From Piscinibacter defluvii (GTDB lineage: Bacteria > Pseudomonadota > Gammaproteobacteria > Burkholderiales > Burkholderiaceae_C), in assembly GCF_004011805.1 (NCBI RefSeq), contig NZ_RCHJ01000033.1:1-43752 (forward strand): DNA of 43,752 nt, read 5' to 3'. The translations under genes were made by a program, and so were the position numbers. The notes below the pieces were generated by a model, which worked only from the letters and a program-made list of their open reading frames with translations, did no database searches and was not told the origin of the DNA. Shown here piece by piece: positions 16,681 through 24,829 of the stretch. The first letter of the stretch is position 1. Each line of letters opens with the position of its first letter.

Positions 16681-17685
16681 TCAAAGCGGTTTGGACGCGC
16701 GCAACGTGGCCGGGGCGCTGTTGAGCGTATTGAGGACCGGCAACTCGATGAAGTCCATCACCTCGCCCCAGCCGCGCTGCGTGCCGCAGGTCCACTCGCT
16801 GAGCGTGTTGAAGCCGATGCTGTTGGGCACGTAGACCCAAGGCATCGTGGTCACGGCGCGCCCATTCAGCTCCCACACGCGATTGGTGCTGTCGGTCAGT
16901 CGCAGGGCGATGCTCTCGGGATAGCGCTCCTGCTTGCGCAGCGTCTGGCCGGTGCCGGCCTTCAGCCCGAAGACCTTGCCGCGCTCGAGCACATAGCCGT
17001 GCGCGAGCCACAGTTCGCGCCCGTTGTCCTGTGCCGGATCGAAACCGAGGATGGCGTGGATCGCCAAGTCCTTCGAGAAGTGAGCGTGCAGCCAGCTCAT
17101 CGCGGGCGCGCCGCGCTCGGGGCGCGGGCCCCAGCTGTGGTCCATCGTCGAAACGCAATCGATCGGCACCGTGCGCCCGCGCACCGTGACGCTGCCCTTG
17201 AAGGCGCCGGTCTGATCGAAGTGCCCGTTGTAGGCGGTGCCCCAGGCGAACTTACCCTCCTGAGACGCCGACGCGCACATCGGGTCCATCGCCGGATCGT
17301 GGATGTCGAAGGCCGGCATCAGCGCTTCGTAGCGAACGTCGATGCGGGTGCCGTGGCCGTCGTCGTAGTCGATCTGCCACTGCCGGTTGGGCGCAAGGCA
17401 GCGCACGTGCAGGCCGCTGCTGAGCGCGTAGTCGCGCAGGTTGCGCGGCTGCGGGATCGGCACGGCCGAGCGCATGTCGCAGAAGTCAGCCTCCCAGTGC
17501 GTCACCGTGCGGCGCGAGTTCATGCAGACTGAAGTCGTGACCGTGCCGAGATTGGTGCGGAACAGGGCATATACCCCGACATTGAGGTGCTCCTCGGCGT
17601 TGTAGAAGCCGAAGTAGTTGGTCTCTGCCCAGGTCGGATGCGCCGGATCGGGCGGGTGAAAGTCAGCGTCGTCGTCCCGAATCAT
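16681..17685 (-). CDS. CrtC/AttH-like (tandem lipocalin-type) protein
   Basis: This 334-aa protein resembles the hydroxyneurosporene synthase/AttH group of double-barrel lipocalin-like proteins; the diagnostic block is MDHSWGPR in the middle, followed by SWLHAHF and HAILGFD. Members include carotenoid hydratases, and many occur near genes for tertiary-alcohol or isoprenoid breakdown. Hydration/dehydration of an alkene or tertiary alcohol is therefore one possible role, unproven. The start MIRDDD has an ideal AAGGAGACA. There is no signal peptide. It is the first gene of the locus A minus-strand operon. A truncated copy is at 38297-38605. Confidence 0.75.
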   Translation of the reverse strand: MIRDDDADFHPPDPAHPTWAETNYFGFYNAEEHLNVGVYALFRTNLGTVTTSVCMNSRRTVTHWEADFCDMRSAVPIPQPRNLRDYALSSGLHVRCLAPNRQWQIDYDDGHGTRIDVRYEALMPAFDIHDPAMDPMCASASQEGKFAWGTAYNGHFDQTGAFKGSVTVRGRTVPIDCVSTMDHSWGPRPERGAPAMSWLHAHFSKDLAIHAILGFDPAQDNGRELWLAHGYVLERGKVFGLKAGTGQTLRKQERYPESIALRLTDSTNRVWELNGRAVTTMPWVYVPNSIGFNTLSEWTCGTQRGWGEVMDFIELPVLNTLNSAPATLRASKPL

Positions 17686-17755
17686 GCTTTGTCTCCTTGA
17701 GCCGGTCTGGGCCGGCGGTCTGGAAGGACTGTAGAGAGGGTGCGCGCCGTGAGCT

Positions 17756-17777
17756 ATGGCCATGACGGACAATTCCG
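17756..17777. promoter_or_regulatory. Block shared by the two divergent intergenic regions
   Basis: The block ATGGCC-ATGACGGACAATTCCG lies between the CrtC/AttH-like gene and the BMC-P remnant. A close version, ATGGCCGGCATGGATAACG then GATTCCG, occurs at 38691-38716 between the corresponding genes in locus B. Conservation outside coding sequence, in the same place, suggests a shared regulator site or promoter. Alternatively it is just leftover similarity from duplication. Confidence 0.4.
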
Positions 17778-17871
17778 AGGAGCGCGCACTGTCCGATCCG
17801 GCCAATGGGGTCGCCGGCGCTCGGGGATACCCTGACGGCACAGAAGAACGTAGGAGGACGGGGAAGAACCG

Positions 17872-18000
17872 TTGAGGCTCGCGCTATTGCGTGGCTGGGC
17901 GGTGGCGTCGGTCAAGGCCCAGGGTCTCGCTGCACACGAGCTACTGCTCCTCGAGGACGTGCCAGCTTCGCACCCGACGTCGGACCCGGCGCCGGCGTGA
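17872..18000 (+). pseudogene. BMC-P (EutN/CcmL-type) shell gene remnant
   Basis: From a TTG at 17872 the frame reads 42 residues, LRLALLRGWAVASVKAQGLA then HELLLLEDV. This matches the N-terminus of the intact BMC-P at 38806 (QLARVRGNVVASIKAAGLA...HKLLLLEPV). It then stops at a TGA, less than half way through the pentamer fold. An AGGAGG at 17852 is a possible old RBS. It lies divergently from the CrtC/AttH-like gene, exactly as the intact gene does in locus B. Confidence 0.85.
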
Positions 18001-18080
18001 GCGAACTGGTGCCGAAGCCAGCGCTCGTCGGGCCCACCTACGCTCTCGTGTGCATGAGCCTGACGGGTGTCCGCGGCGGC

Positions 18081-18351
18081 GGTCGGTCGGCGCTGGCTGA
18101 GTTCGTGCACGTGCCGTTGGCCGACACCACACTCGCCGGACTGCCCAACGGCTGCTCGCCGGACGCGGCGCGGTTGATCGACGACTGCCTCGCCGCCGGC
18201 TGGGTGGCGACGGAGTGCGGCGGCGCGCAGCCGAACGACAAAGTCGCCATCGTCGGCAATGGCGCGGTCGCGCAGCTCGCCGCGCTGTCCGCGCAGGCGG
18301 TGGGCGCCGACGTCGTCGCCGTGGTCGAACCGCTGCTGACGCGTCGGCTCA
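18081..18351 (+). pseudogene. Zinc-type alcohol dehydrogenase (MDR) fragment
   Basis: An open frame here encodes the middle of a medium-chain alcohol dehydrogenase: AEFVHVPLADTTLAGLPNG, DDCLAAGW, and the cofactor-binding GNGAVAQLAALSAQAVGAD. The N-terminal catalytic domain with its zinc ligands and the whole C-terminus are absent. It follows the BMC-P remnant, so locus A probably had an alcohol dehydrogenase gene in its shell operon. No such gene is seen in locus B within the window. The 88 bp from 18351 to 18439 hold nothing I recognise. Confidence 0.75.
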
Positions 18352-18438
18352 AGCCATCGAGTCAATCGTACGTGCGCCGTTCATTCAAGCGGATTGTCCC
18401 GCGGCTATCGTCTCCTGCTTGCCGTCCAGTCGGCGCGG

Positions 18439-19146
18439 TTACGACGCCTTCAGCAAGCGCCTTATCCCTATAGCAGCGAGCGATCCAGTCCCGCTGTGCC
18501 GGACCTGGCTTTTGTCGTACCGGTGCTCGACGCCTACAGGGCAGGCCTGTCGGGCCGGGCAGGCGTACGCACAGGGCGAGGCTTCCAAGAGCCGCTGGCG
18601 GTGGCAGGCGTTCATGTCCATGGTCCCGGCGTCGAGCGCAGAGGCCGGGCACGCCCCGATGCACGGCTTGGCGGTGCAATCGACGCATGGATGCCCGTGG
18701 TCTTCGACGGGCGAGGCCGGAAGTTCCGAGTCCACGATGATCGCCGCGCGGTACGCAAACCAGCTGCCCCACCTGGCATTGATGCCCACCATGAACGGGG
18801 ATGGATGGTGCCAACCCGCGAGTGTCCCGAGGCGCTGGAGACCGATGTGCCGGTCGGCTGGTAGTCCCTTGGGGTAGACAAAGCGAATCCGCGCTTGGGG
18901 CAGCGCAAGGGCTGCCCATTGCTCGACCACGCCTATCGAGTACGAGTCGATCGGATGCACCGGGTCCGTTGCATGCTTCTGTACGCGCTCCCACAGGAGG
19001 CGCCCAGCGTGTCCGATGAGGATGAGTTGGCGTTCGTGCTCGCCAAGTCCCAGCGGCGCAAGCAGGTCCGGCGGGAGCCGTGCGAGATCGAAGATGTGCT
19101 GCCGGTTCAGCCCGGCCTCGTCCAGCATGGACTTGAAGGGAATCAT
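18439..19146 (-). CDS. QueG/CblC-like protein with [4Fe-4S] cluster motifs
   Basis: This 235-aa protein ends the cobalamin operon. Its central part (GWHHPSPF then RWGSWFAYRAAIIVDSELP) parallels the cobalamin-binding reductase domain of epoxyqueuosine reductase QueG, to which human CblC is related. The C-terminal part has cysteine clusters CVDCTAKPCIGACP and CAYACPARQACP, suitable for two iron-sulfur clusters. It lacks the long QueG C-terminus, so tRNA modification is unlikely. Reduction or decyanation of incoming corrinoid to feed the adenosyltransferases is a reasonable hypothesis. The start at MIPFKS overlaps the upstream stop by ATGA; an ATG three codons earlier is also possible. Confidence 0.7.
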   Translation of the reverse strand: MIPFKSMLDEAGLNRQHIFDLARLPPDLLAPLGLGEHERQLILIGHAGRLLWERVQKHATDPVHPIDSYSIGVVEQWAALALPQARIRFVYPKGLPADRHIGLQRLGTLAGWHHPSPFMVGINARWGSWFAYRAAIIVDSELPASPVEDHGHPCVDCTAKPCIGACPASALDAGTMDMNACHRQRLLEASPCAYACPARQACPVGVEHRYDKSQVRHSGTGSLAAIGIRRLLKAS

Positions 19147-19898
19147 GATGAACATGCCTGCTCGAGTTGATCTATTCCCTGTCCGAACATTCGTCGCAGC
19201 CGCTTGCCGTCGACGACATGCGCCTTCCGAGGTTCGAGATCGAATCGAATCAGGGTGCGCATGGGACCGGCAATCCGGGCGCTCTCGTAGCACATCCAGT
19301 CGACCGAACGGACTCGCAGGGCAAGCGGGGATGGGCAGGGAGTCGAACGCAGGCGCGCCTCGATCTCGGCCAACGGCCACGCGCCGGCATAGAGGCCGGC
19401 GGTGACGTGCGGCACATAGTGTGTCCGGTCCCAGGTCGGCGCGGCCCGTTCCCAGAGGGATCGAATGCGGGTCAGGCTGCCCGCAGCATCCTCGACCGAG
19501 AGGCATGCGGCGGACGTGAACGTGAACGGCTCGCCGACGTGCACGTCGAACGCGACGATGTCCGACTGGACAAGAGCGCCGATCTGCACCTTGAGTTCGT
19601 CGACCGCGAAGTCGTCGTTCCGGCGTGCCGTCGTCGTGGGGAAGCCGCACACGTGCACAGTGATGTGCGGCTGCCGCTCGTAGCCGCGCAGCAGGTGACC
19701 GTCGAGGGCGGTTCGAACATGTCTGAGGCGCACGTCCAGGGCTGGATCCTCCAGCGCGAGGGCCCATACCGCGAAATGGGGCCGGCCCAGGTGCCACTCG
19801 GAGAAGTCTCTTTGTTGGCTCGCGATCGTGCAGTCGCGCCCCGGTGCCGTGACGACCGGCTGCGGGTCGGCCCGAATCAGCGCGCGATCCGCTGCCAT
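19143..19898 (-). CDS. 2H phosphoesterase (2'-5' RNA ligase-like)
   Basis: This 251-aa protein has two H-x-T signature motifs, QPHITVHVCGF and VPHVTAGLY, that define the 2H phosphoesterase superfamily (cyclic phosphodiesterases and RNA 2'-5' ligases). The spacing of the two motifs fits the two-lobed fold. The start MAADRA overlaps the alpha-ribazole phosphatase stop by 22 bp. Position in the cobalamin operon is odd, since no B12 step is known to need this family. It may act on a nucleotide side product of loop assembly, or it may be a passenger. Confidence 0.75.
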   Translation of the reverse strand: MAADRALIRADPQPVVTAPGRDCTIASQQRDFSEWHLGRPHFAVWALALEDPALDVRLRHVRTALDGHLLRGYERQPHITVHVCGFPTTTARRNDDFAVDELKVQIGALVQSDIVAFDVHVGEPFTFTSAACLSVEDAAGSLTRIRSLWERAAPTWDRTHYVPHVTAGLYAGAWPLAEIEARLRSTPCPSPLALRVRSVDWMCYESARIAGPMRTLIRFDLEPRKAHVVDGKRLRRMFGQGIDQLEQACSS

Positions 19899-20431
19899 TC
19901 GAGGTCGACCTGTTGTCCGTGGGGCGGCGGAGCCCGCCACTGCTCGCTGGTCGGCTGGGCACTGCCTTGATCGCGCAGCCACAGCGCGGCGCAGAGCCAG
20001 CCGCCGTGCGTGACCAGTAGCCGTGCCTCGCCGGGATCGAAGGACCGCACTCTCCGCAGCACCGATGAGACGGACTCGCCGCCGCCCGGGGCATGGTCCA
20101 CGAAGTCGGCGCACCAGGTGTCGATCGCCTTCGGCGCAACGGCCGTCCAGGGTTGTCCGTCCCACTCGCCGAAGTTCGCTTCGACGAGCGCGGGGTCGAT
20201 CCAGTGTCGCCAGCCCCAGCGCAACAGCCAGCGCCCCACCGCGCGGCAGCGTTCCAACGGCGAAGTGACGACGATGCAGGGCAGGCCGTGGCGGCGGGCG
20301 AAGGCGCGGATCCGGTGTGCCTGCCGCTTCGCACGCCGGGCATCGACGCGCAGGTCCGTCCGCCCGATGCACCGTCCTTCCGCCCCGATCGCTGCGGGAT
20401 GTCGCCAGGCGTGCAACTGCACCCCGCTCAT
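19877..20431 (-). CDS. Alpha-ribazole phosphatase (histidine phosphatase family)
   Basis: This 184-aa protein is a histidine phosphatase. It has a WRHPAA start motif (the RHG motif here reads RHP), the YG-type GRTDL segment, SPLERCRAVG, EANFGEWDGQPW and the second catalytic histidine in LLVTHGGWL. In the nucleotide-loop branch it removes the 5'-phosphate from alpha-ribazole-5'-phosphate or adenosylcobalamin phosphate. It follows cobS with ATGA overlap, the usual neighbour. In Salmonella terms this is CobC; I leave the symbol out because cobC is used here for the decarboxylase. Confidence 0.85.
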   Translation of the reverse strand: MSGVQLHAWRHPAAIGAEGRCIGRTDLRVDARRAKRQAHRIRAFARRHGLPCIVVTSPLERCRAVGRWLLRWGWRHWIDPALVEANFGEWDGQPWTAVAPKAIDTWCADFVDHAPGGGESVSSVLRRVRSFDPGEARLLVTHGGWLCAALWLRDQGSAQPTSEQWRAPPPHGQQVDLEWQRIAR

Positions 20432-21231
20432 CCCGTCCCCGACGCCGCGAATACCATCAGGATGGCCATCTCGCCAATCTGCTCGGAAGCCCCCAGGGTG
20501 TCGCCCGTGTAGCCGCCCAGGCGCCGTCGAAGCCAGCGGCGCAGCGTGAAGACCATGCCAACCAGCATCAGCAGCGAGGCACCCGCCGCGATCGGCGATG
20601 CTTGTGTCCGGGCCGCGAACGCCAGCGCGAGCAGGCCGATGGCAACAGCCCATGCCCCGTCGATGCCAGGCACATCGCGCGCCACGCTGCCTGCCTTGGC
20701 CTGCGGTGCGTCACCCTCGTCGCTGCGCGCGTAGGGCAAAACCACCATCAGCGCCACCGCAGCGCTGCGGCCGCTCGCGTGGGCGGCGATCAGGGCGGCG
20801 GCGGCCGCCGCCGGATCGCGTGCCATCAGCTCGGCTAGCAAATGCGTACGCACCAGCAGCGACAGCACCAAGGACACCGCACCGTAGGTGCCAATGCGCG
20901 AATCCGTCATGATCGCCAGCGCCTTCTCGCGCGAAGCGGCGCCCAGCAGCGCGTCGAAGGTGTCGGCCAAGCCATCCTCGTGGAAGGCCGCGGTGAGCCA
21001 CACGGTACCGGCAAGCGCCAGCGCAGCCGCCACGGTCGGCGGCCAGAACCGGTTCGCGGCCAGTGCGATGCAGGCGCCGAATGCCCCGATCAGCACGCCC
21101 ACGAGCGGAAAGTGCCGAACGGCCCGGCGCATCTGTGCGGGGTCGAAGCCGACCCAGACGGGCACCGGCACGCGGGTCAGGAACTGCAGCGCCAGCATGA
21201 AGAGCCTCAGCTCTCGCACCAGCATCGTCAT
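20428..21231 (-). CDS. cobS: Cobalamin synthase (adenosylcobinamide-GDP ribazoletransferase)
   Basis: This 267-aa integral membrane protein joins adenosylcobinamide-GDP with alpha-ribazole (phosphate) to make adenosylcobalamin (phosphate). The signature FHEDGLADTFDAL with its aspartates is at about residues 83-95, and several hydrophobic stretches (VLIGAFGACIALAA, AVAIGLLALAFAA) give the multi-pass topology. The start MTMLVR overlaps the cobT stop by ATGA, and the stop overlaps the phosphatase start the same way. Confidence 0.93.
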   Translation of the reverse strand: MTMLVRELRLFMLALQFLTRVPVPVWVGFDPAQMRRAVRHFPLVGVLIGAFGACIALAANRFWPPTVAAALALAGTVWLTAAFHEDGLADTFDALLGAASREKALAIMTDSRIGTYGAVSLVLSLLVRTHLLAELMARDPAAAAAALIAAHASGRSAAVALMVVLPYARSDEGDAPQAKAGSVARDVPGIDGAWAVAIGLLALAFAARTQASPIAAGASLLMLVGMVFTLRRWLRRRLGGYTGDTLGASEQIGEMAILMVFAASGTG

Positions 21232-22286
21232 GGCGTGCGCTGGCTGACCCCGGCCGAGGCGAAGCTGGCCATCTCGGCCAGCACGCGGCAGGCGGAGTCG
21301 AGCAGAGGCCACGCCAGCGCGGCGCCCGAGCCTTCGCCGAGTCGCAGGTCCAGGTCCAGCAGCGGCTGCACACCCAGGTGCTGCAGCCAGTGCGTGTGCC
21401 CGGTCTCCTGCGAGCGGTGCGCGAAGACGCAGTGGGCGAGCACGGCGGGCTGCAGCGCGGCCGCCACCGCCACGGCGGCTGTCGTGATGAAGCCGTCGAC
21501 CACGATCACGCGCCCGCTCGCCGCGGCCTGCTGCACCGCGCCGACCATGGTGGCGATCTCCAGGCCACCGAGAGCGGCCAGGGCCTGCAGCGGCCGCGTC
21601 GCCTGGGCGTTGGCCTCCAGTGCCTCGGCCAGGACTGCGCGCTTGGCGGCGAGGCCCGTATCGTCGAGACCCGTGCCACGGCCGGTGCACACCTGCAGCG
21701 GCGCGCCGGTCAGGCGGGCCATCAACAAGGCAGCCGCCGAGGTGTTGCCAATGCCCATCTCGCCCAGCAGCAGCACGTTGCCGGGCAGCGCCGCGACGAG
21801 GCGGCGGCCCTGCAAGATGGCGGTGCGGCATTGCGCCTCGCTCATCGCCGGGCCGCGGCTCGCATCGGCAGTGCCTCGCTCGACGCCGGCCACCTTCAGC
21901 CGCGCCAGCATCGGGTGAGCCTCGAACTCGGCGGCGACGCCGCAGTCGGCCACTGTCAGGGCCAAGCCGTGCTGACGCGCCAGGACCGACACGGCCGCGC
22001 CGCCGGTCAGGAAGTTCAACACCATCTGCCGCGTCACCTCGGCCGGATAGGCCGAGACGCCACGCGCGGCGATGCCGTGGTCGGCGGCGAACACCACCAG
22101 CTGCGGCGCGAGCAAGGCGGGCTGGTCGGTGCCGAGCGCGACCGCGAGCTGAACGGCTAACGATTCGAGGCAGCCCAGTGCGCCCAGCGGCTTGGTCTTG
22201 GCATCGAGCGCCGCCTGGACACGCTGACGCCGGGCAGCATGCTCAAGAGTGGGCAGCGGCAGGGCGGTGTCGAACTCGGAATCCAT
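21228..22286 (-). CDS. cobT: Nicotinate-nucleotide:dimethylbenzimidazole phosphoribosyltransferase
   Basis: This 352-aa enzyme makes alpha-ribazole-5'-phosphate from dimethylbenzimidazole and nicotinate mononucleotide, preparing the lower ligand. Visible family marks are the KTKPLGALG start region, FAADHGIAARGVSAYP, GEMGIGNTSAAA and the C-terminal LRLGEGSGAALA containing the catalytic glutamate. Length is typical. It starts 3 bp after the cobQ stop and overlaps cobS. The presence of cobT implies a cobalamin with a dimethylbenzimidazole-type ligand, the form used by HcmAB-type mutases. Confidence 0.95.
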   Translation of the reverse strand: MDSEFDTALPLPTLEHAARRQRVQAALDAKTKPLGALGCLESLAVQLAVALGTDQPALLAPQLVVFAADHGIAARGVSAYPAEVTRQMVLNFLTGGAAVSVLARQHGLALTVADCGVAAEFEAHPMLARLKVAGVERGTADASRGPAMSEAQCRTAILQGRRLVAALPGNVLLLGEMGIGNTSAAALLMARLTGAPLQVCTGRGTGLDDTGLAAKRAVLAEALEANAQATRPLQALAALGGLEIATMVGAVQQAAASGRVIVVDGFITTAAVAVAAALQPAVLAHCVFAHRSQETGHTHWLQHLGVQPLLDLDLRLGEGSGAALAWPLLDSACRVLAEMASFASAGVSQRTP

Positions 22287-22289
22287 GGG

Positions 22290-23801
22290 TCAACAGTGAA
22301 AAAGTTTGCGCAGCGTGGCTGCGCCAAGGTGGGTATCGATGAAATCCGCCAGGCCGTCGAAAGTGGCGTCCAGCGTGCGCACCTGCTGGCCGAAGAGGGC
22401 GCGCAGCACCGCAGCGTCCTCGAACAGCCCGTGGGTGGCGATGCCGAGCACGTTGTGCCGGTCCGGTTGCCCCGGGTCCGCGGCGGCCGACCAGCCGATC
22501 GGCAGGCCCTTGGCATCGTGCAGCGCCGGCGTGGCCGCGGAGGCGGCACCTGCGATGGACTGCATGCGTCCGCAGCGGATCTCGTAGGCGGCCCAGCGCC
22601 GGGACGACAGCGCCTGCCACGGGCGGGCCAGATGCGCGAACTGCACCGGTGCGGCCCGCAGCCGCTTGGGCGCGGCATAGCGCGTGGCCAGCGGCAGCAG
22701 GCCCAGGCCCGGCAGCGGGCCATGGGCCTCTCCGTCCACGCCGTCGGGGTCGTCGAGCAAGGCACCCAGCGCCTGCAGGCCGCCGCAGATGCCCAGCACC
22801 GGCCGCCCGGCGCGGGCGTGTCGCACGATGGCGGCGTCCAGGCCCTGCGCCTTCAGCCAGGCGAGGTCACCGCTAATCTGCTTGGAGCCGGGCAGCACGA
22901 TCCAATCGGCACCGTCCAGTTCGCCCGCGCTGCGCACCCAGCGCACCGATGCCACGGCGGCCAGCGGCTGGAATTCGTCGAGGTTGCTCAGCTGCGGCCA
23001 GGCGACGATGGCCACGCGCAGGCCACCGGCCGGGCCCGACGCCGCGCCGTAAAGCCCGTCCTCCTCCGGCAGCCCGTGGTCGCGGTTCATCGGCAGCACG
23101 CCCAGCACTGGCACGCCGGTCAGCGCCTGCAGGCGATCGGGCCCGGGTGCCAGCAGTGCCGCATCGCCGCGGAACTTGTTGAGCACGAACCCGGCAAGAC
23201 TGGTGCGCAGGTCGTCAGGCAGCAGCGCCCAGGTGCCGTGCAGGTGGGCGAAGGCGCCGCCTCGGTCGATGTCCACCACCAGCAGTGCCTGCAGAGTGGT
23301 GATCTCGCGCGCCCAGCGCGCCGTGCCGAGGTTGACGTAGTCCTGCGGCGCGAGGTTGATCTCCGCCGGCGAGCCGGCCCCCTCGATCACCAGAACCTCG
23401 TGCCGCGCGGCCAGGCGATCGAAGCTCTCGCGCGCGGCCCGTGCCAGCCGGGCGCTGCGTTCGCGCCAGGGCATGCGCGACAGCGCAGCGTCGACCCGGC
23501 CCTGCACCACCACCTGGCTGGCCGTGTCGCGCTCGGGCTTGAGCAGCACGGGGTTCATGTCCACCAGCGGCACCACGCGCGCGGCCAGCGCCTGGAAAAA
23601 CTGGGCCGAGCCGATCTCGCCCACGCCATTGTCCGCTCCGTGCGCCGCCAGCGGCACGACGCGGGCGTTATTGCTCATGTTCTGGGCCTTGAACGGTGCC
23701 ACATCCAAGCCCTCGCGCGCGGCCCAGCGGCACAGCGCGGTCGCGAGCAGGCTCTTGCCGGCGCCGCTGCTCGCACCCCAGACCATCAGGGCGGTCTTCA
23801 T
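22290..23801 (-). CDS. cobQ: Cobyric acid synthase
   Basis: This 503-aa glutamine-dependent amidotransferase adds four amide groups to adenosylcobyrinic acid a,c-diamide. The N-terminal ATPase domain carries GASSGAGKS and FKAQNMSNNARV. The C-terminal class I glutamine amidotransferase domain has the catalytic cysteine in LGICGGLQALG, and the ends of the domain (WAAYEIRCGRM) are recognisable. The start MKTALM overlaps the upstream decarboxylase stop by ATGA. Confidence 0.95.
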   Translation of the reverse strand: MKTALMVWGASSGAGKSLLATALCRWAAREGLDVAPFKAQNMSNNARVVPLAAHGADNGVGEIGSAQFFQALAARVVPLVDMNPVLLKPERDTASQVVVQGRVDAALSRMPWRERSARLARAARESFDRLAARHEVLVIEGAGSPAEINLAPQDYVNLGTARWAREITTLQALLVVDIDRGGAFAHLHGTWALLPDDLRTSLAGFVLNKFRGDAALLAPGPDRLQALTGVPVLGVLPMNRDHGLPEEDGLYGAASGPAGGLRVAIVAWPQLSNLDEFQPLAAVASVRWVRSAGELDGADWIVLPGSKQISGDLAWLKAQGLDAAIVRHARAGRPVLGICGGLQALGALLDDPDGVDGEAHGPLPGLGLLPLATRYAAPKRLRAAPVQFAHLARPWQALSSRRWAAYEIRCGRMQSIAGAASAATPALHDAKGLPIGWSAAADPGQPDRHNVLGIATHGLFEDAAVLRALFGQQVRTLDATFDGLADFIDTHLGAATLRKLFHC

Positions 23802-24829
23802 CGCAGACTCCCGTCGAGTAGGTCGAGTGCGTGCATCAACGCGTCCTGGGCTGAGGTTGGTTGCGTCGAGATTCGCCACCAGCCCGGCAGGCCGAACGAC
23901 GTCGCGTCGCGTACCGCGACGTGGTGACTGCGCAGCAGAGATGGTGCCACGGGGCGCGGTGGGCGCACGACAACGTACGGCGTCACGCTGGGCCGCACCT
24001 CGAAGCCGCGTGCCGACAGGCGCCGCAGCAGGTCCGCCTTCCAGGCCGCCAGGCGGGTGCGTGATTCGGCCACCCAGCCGTGCACGTCGGGCGTGGCCCA
24101 GGCCAGCAGCATGGCCTCGGCGTGGGCCGACAGCGGCCATGAAGGCGCCGCAGCCTCCAGCGAGCCTCGGCAGGCCAGCACGTCGTAGCCGGCGCCACCG
24201 CGATCTCGTGGCGCGACCGCGTAAGCGCCGCGCACGCCGGTCAGGCCCAGCGCCTTGTTGGGGCTGTGCAGCACGAAGACCGCATCGCGCGCGGATGCTG
24301 TCCACGCCGACGCTCCCTGAAGCCGTAGCGGCGCGTACACCGCGTCGAGCACGGCGGGGCAGCAATAGGAGTCGTCACGGGCGACAGCGCCGTCCTGGCC
24401 CAGCGGACTCGTCGGATCGGCATGCCAGCGCAGCGTGCACTGCGACGGCGTGCCCGGGACCTCGACATCGTGGGGGACAAAGGGGCGGCCCCACGCCGCG
24501 GCGGCCGCCGCGTAGTCGCCATACGCGAAGCGTGGAACCCGCACGGCACCGGGCCAAAGCCGAGCGGTGACCGCGGTGACACGCTGGATGAATTCGCTCG
24601 CACTGGCGGCGGGCAGGATCCGCGAAGGCTCGACGTCGTGCAGTGCCCCCAGCGCCTGCCGGACTGCCGTGGCGGCCGGGTCGGGATAGCGCGTCGCGTC
24701 GGCTGCCTGCACGGCTGCGAGGGCGGCCGGGCACGGTCCCGCCGCGTTGGCGCAGGTGGAGAAGTCCCAGCGCGCGGCGCCGTGTGCGTCGGCACCGCCG
24801 TGGACTCGGGCGGCCGTACCGGGGCTCAC
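23798..24829 (-). CDS. cobC: L-threonine-O-3-phosphate decarboxylase (PLP enzyme)
   Basis: This 343-aa fold-type I PLP enzyme makes (R)-1-aminopropan-2-ol phosphate for the cobalamin linker (Salmonella name CobD). It shows the N-terminal FSTCANAAGPC segment, SRILPAASASEFIQR, and the PLP-lysine motif SPNKALGLTGVRG. A GTG start at 24829 is chosen because it overlaps the cbiB stop as GTGA, the coupling style of the whole operon, and because it gives the family length; the longer open frame upstream is out of register with cbiB and has no family match. Confidence 0.88.
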   Translation of the reverse strand: MSPGTAARVHGGADAHGAARWDFSTCANAAGPCPAALAAVQAADATRYPDPAATAVRQALGALHDVEPSRILPAASASEFIQRVTAVTARLWPGAVRVPRFAYGDYAAAAAAWGRPFVPHDVEVPGTPSQCTLRWHADPTSPLGQDGAVARDDSYCCPAVLDAVYAPLRLQGASAWTASARDAVFVLHSPNKALGLTGVRGAYAVAPRDRGGAGYDVLACRGSLEAAAPSWPLSAHAEAMLLAWATPDVHGWVAESRTRLAAWKADLLRRLSARGFEVRPSVTPYVVVRPPRPVAPSLLRSHHVAVRDATSFGLPGWWRISTQPTSAQDALMHALDLLDGSLR

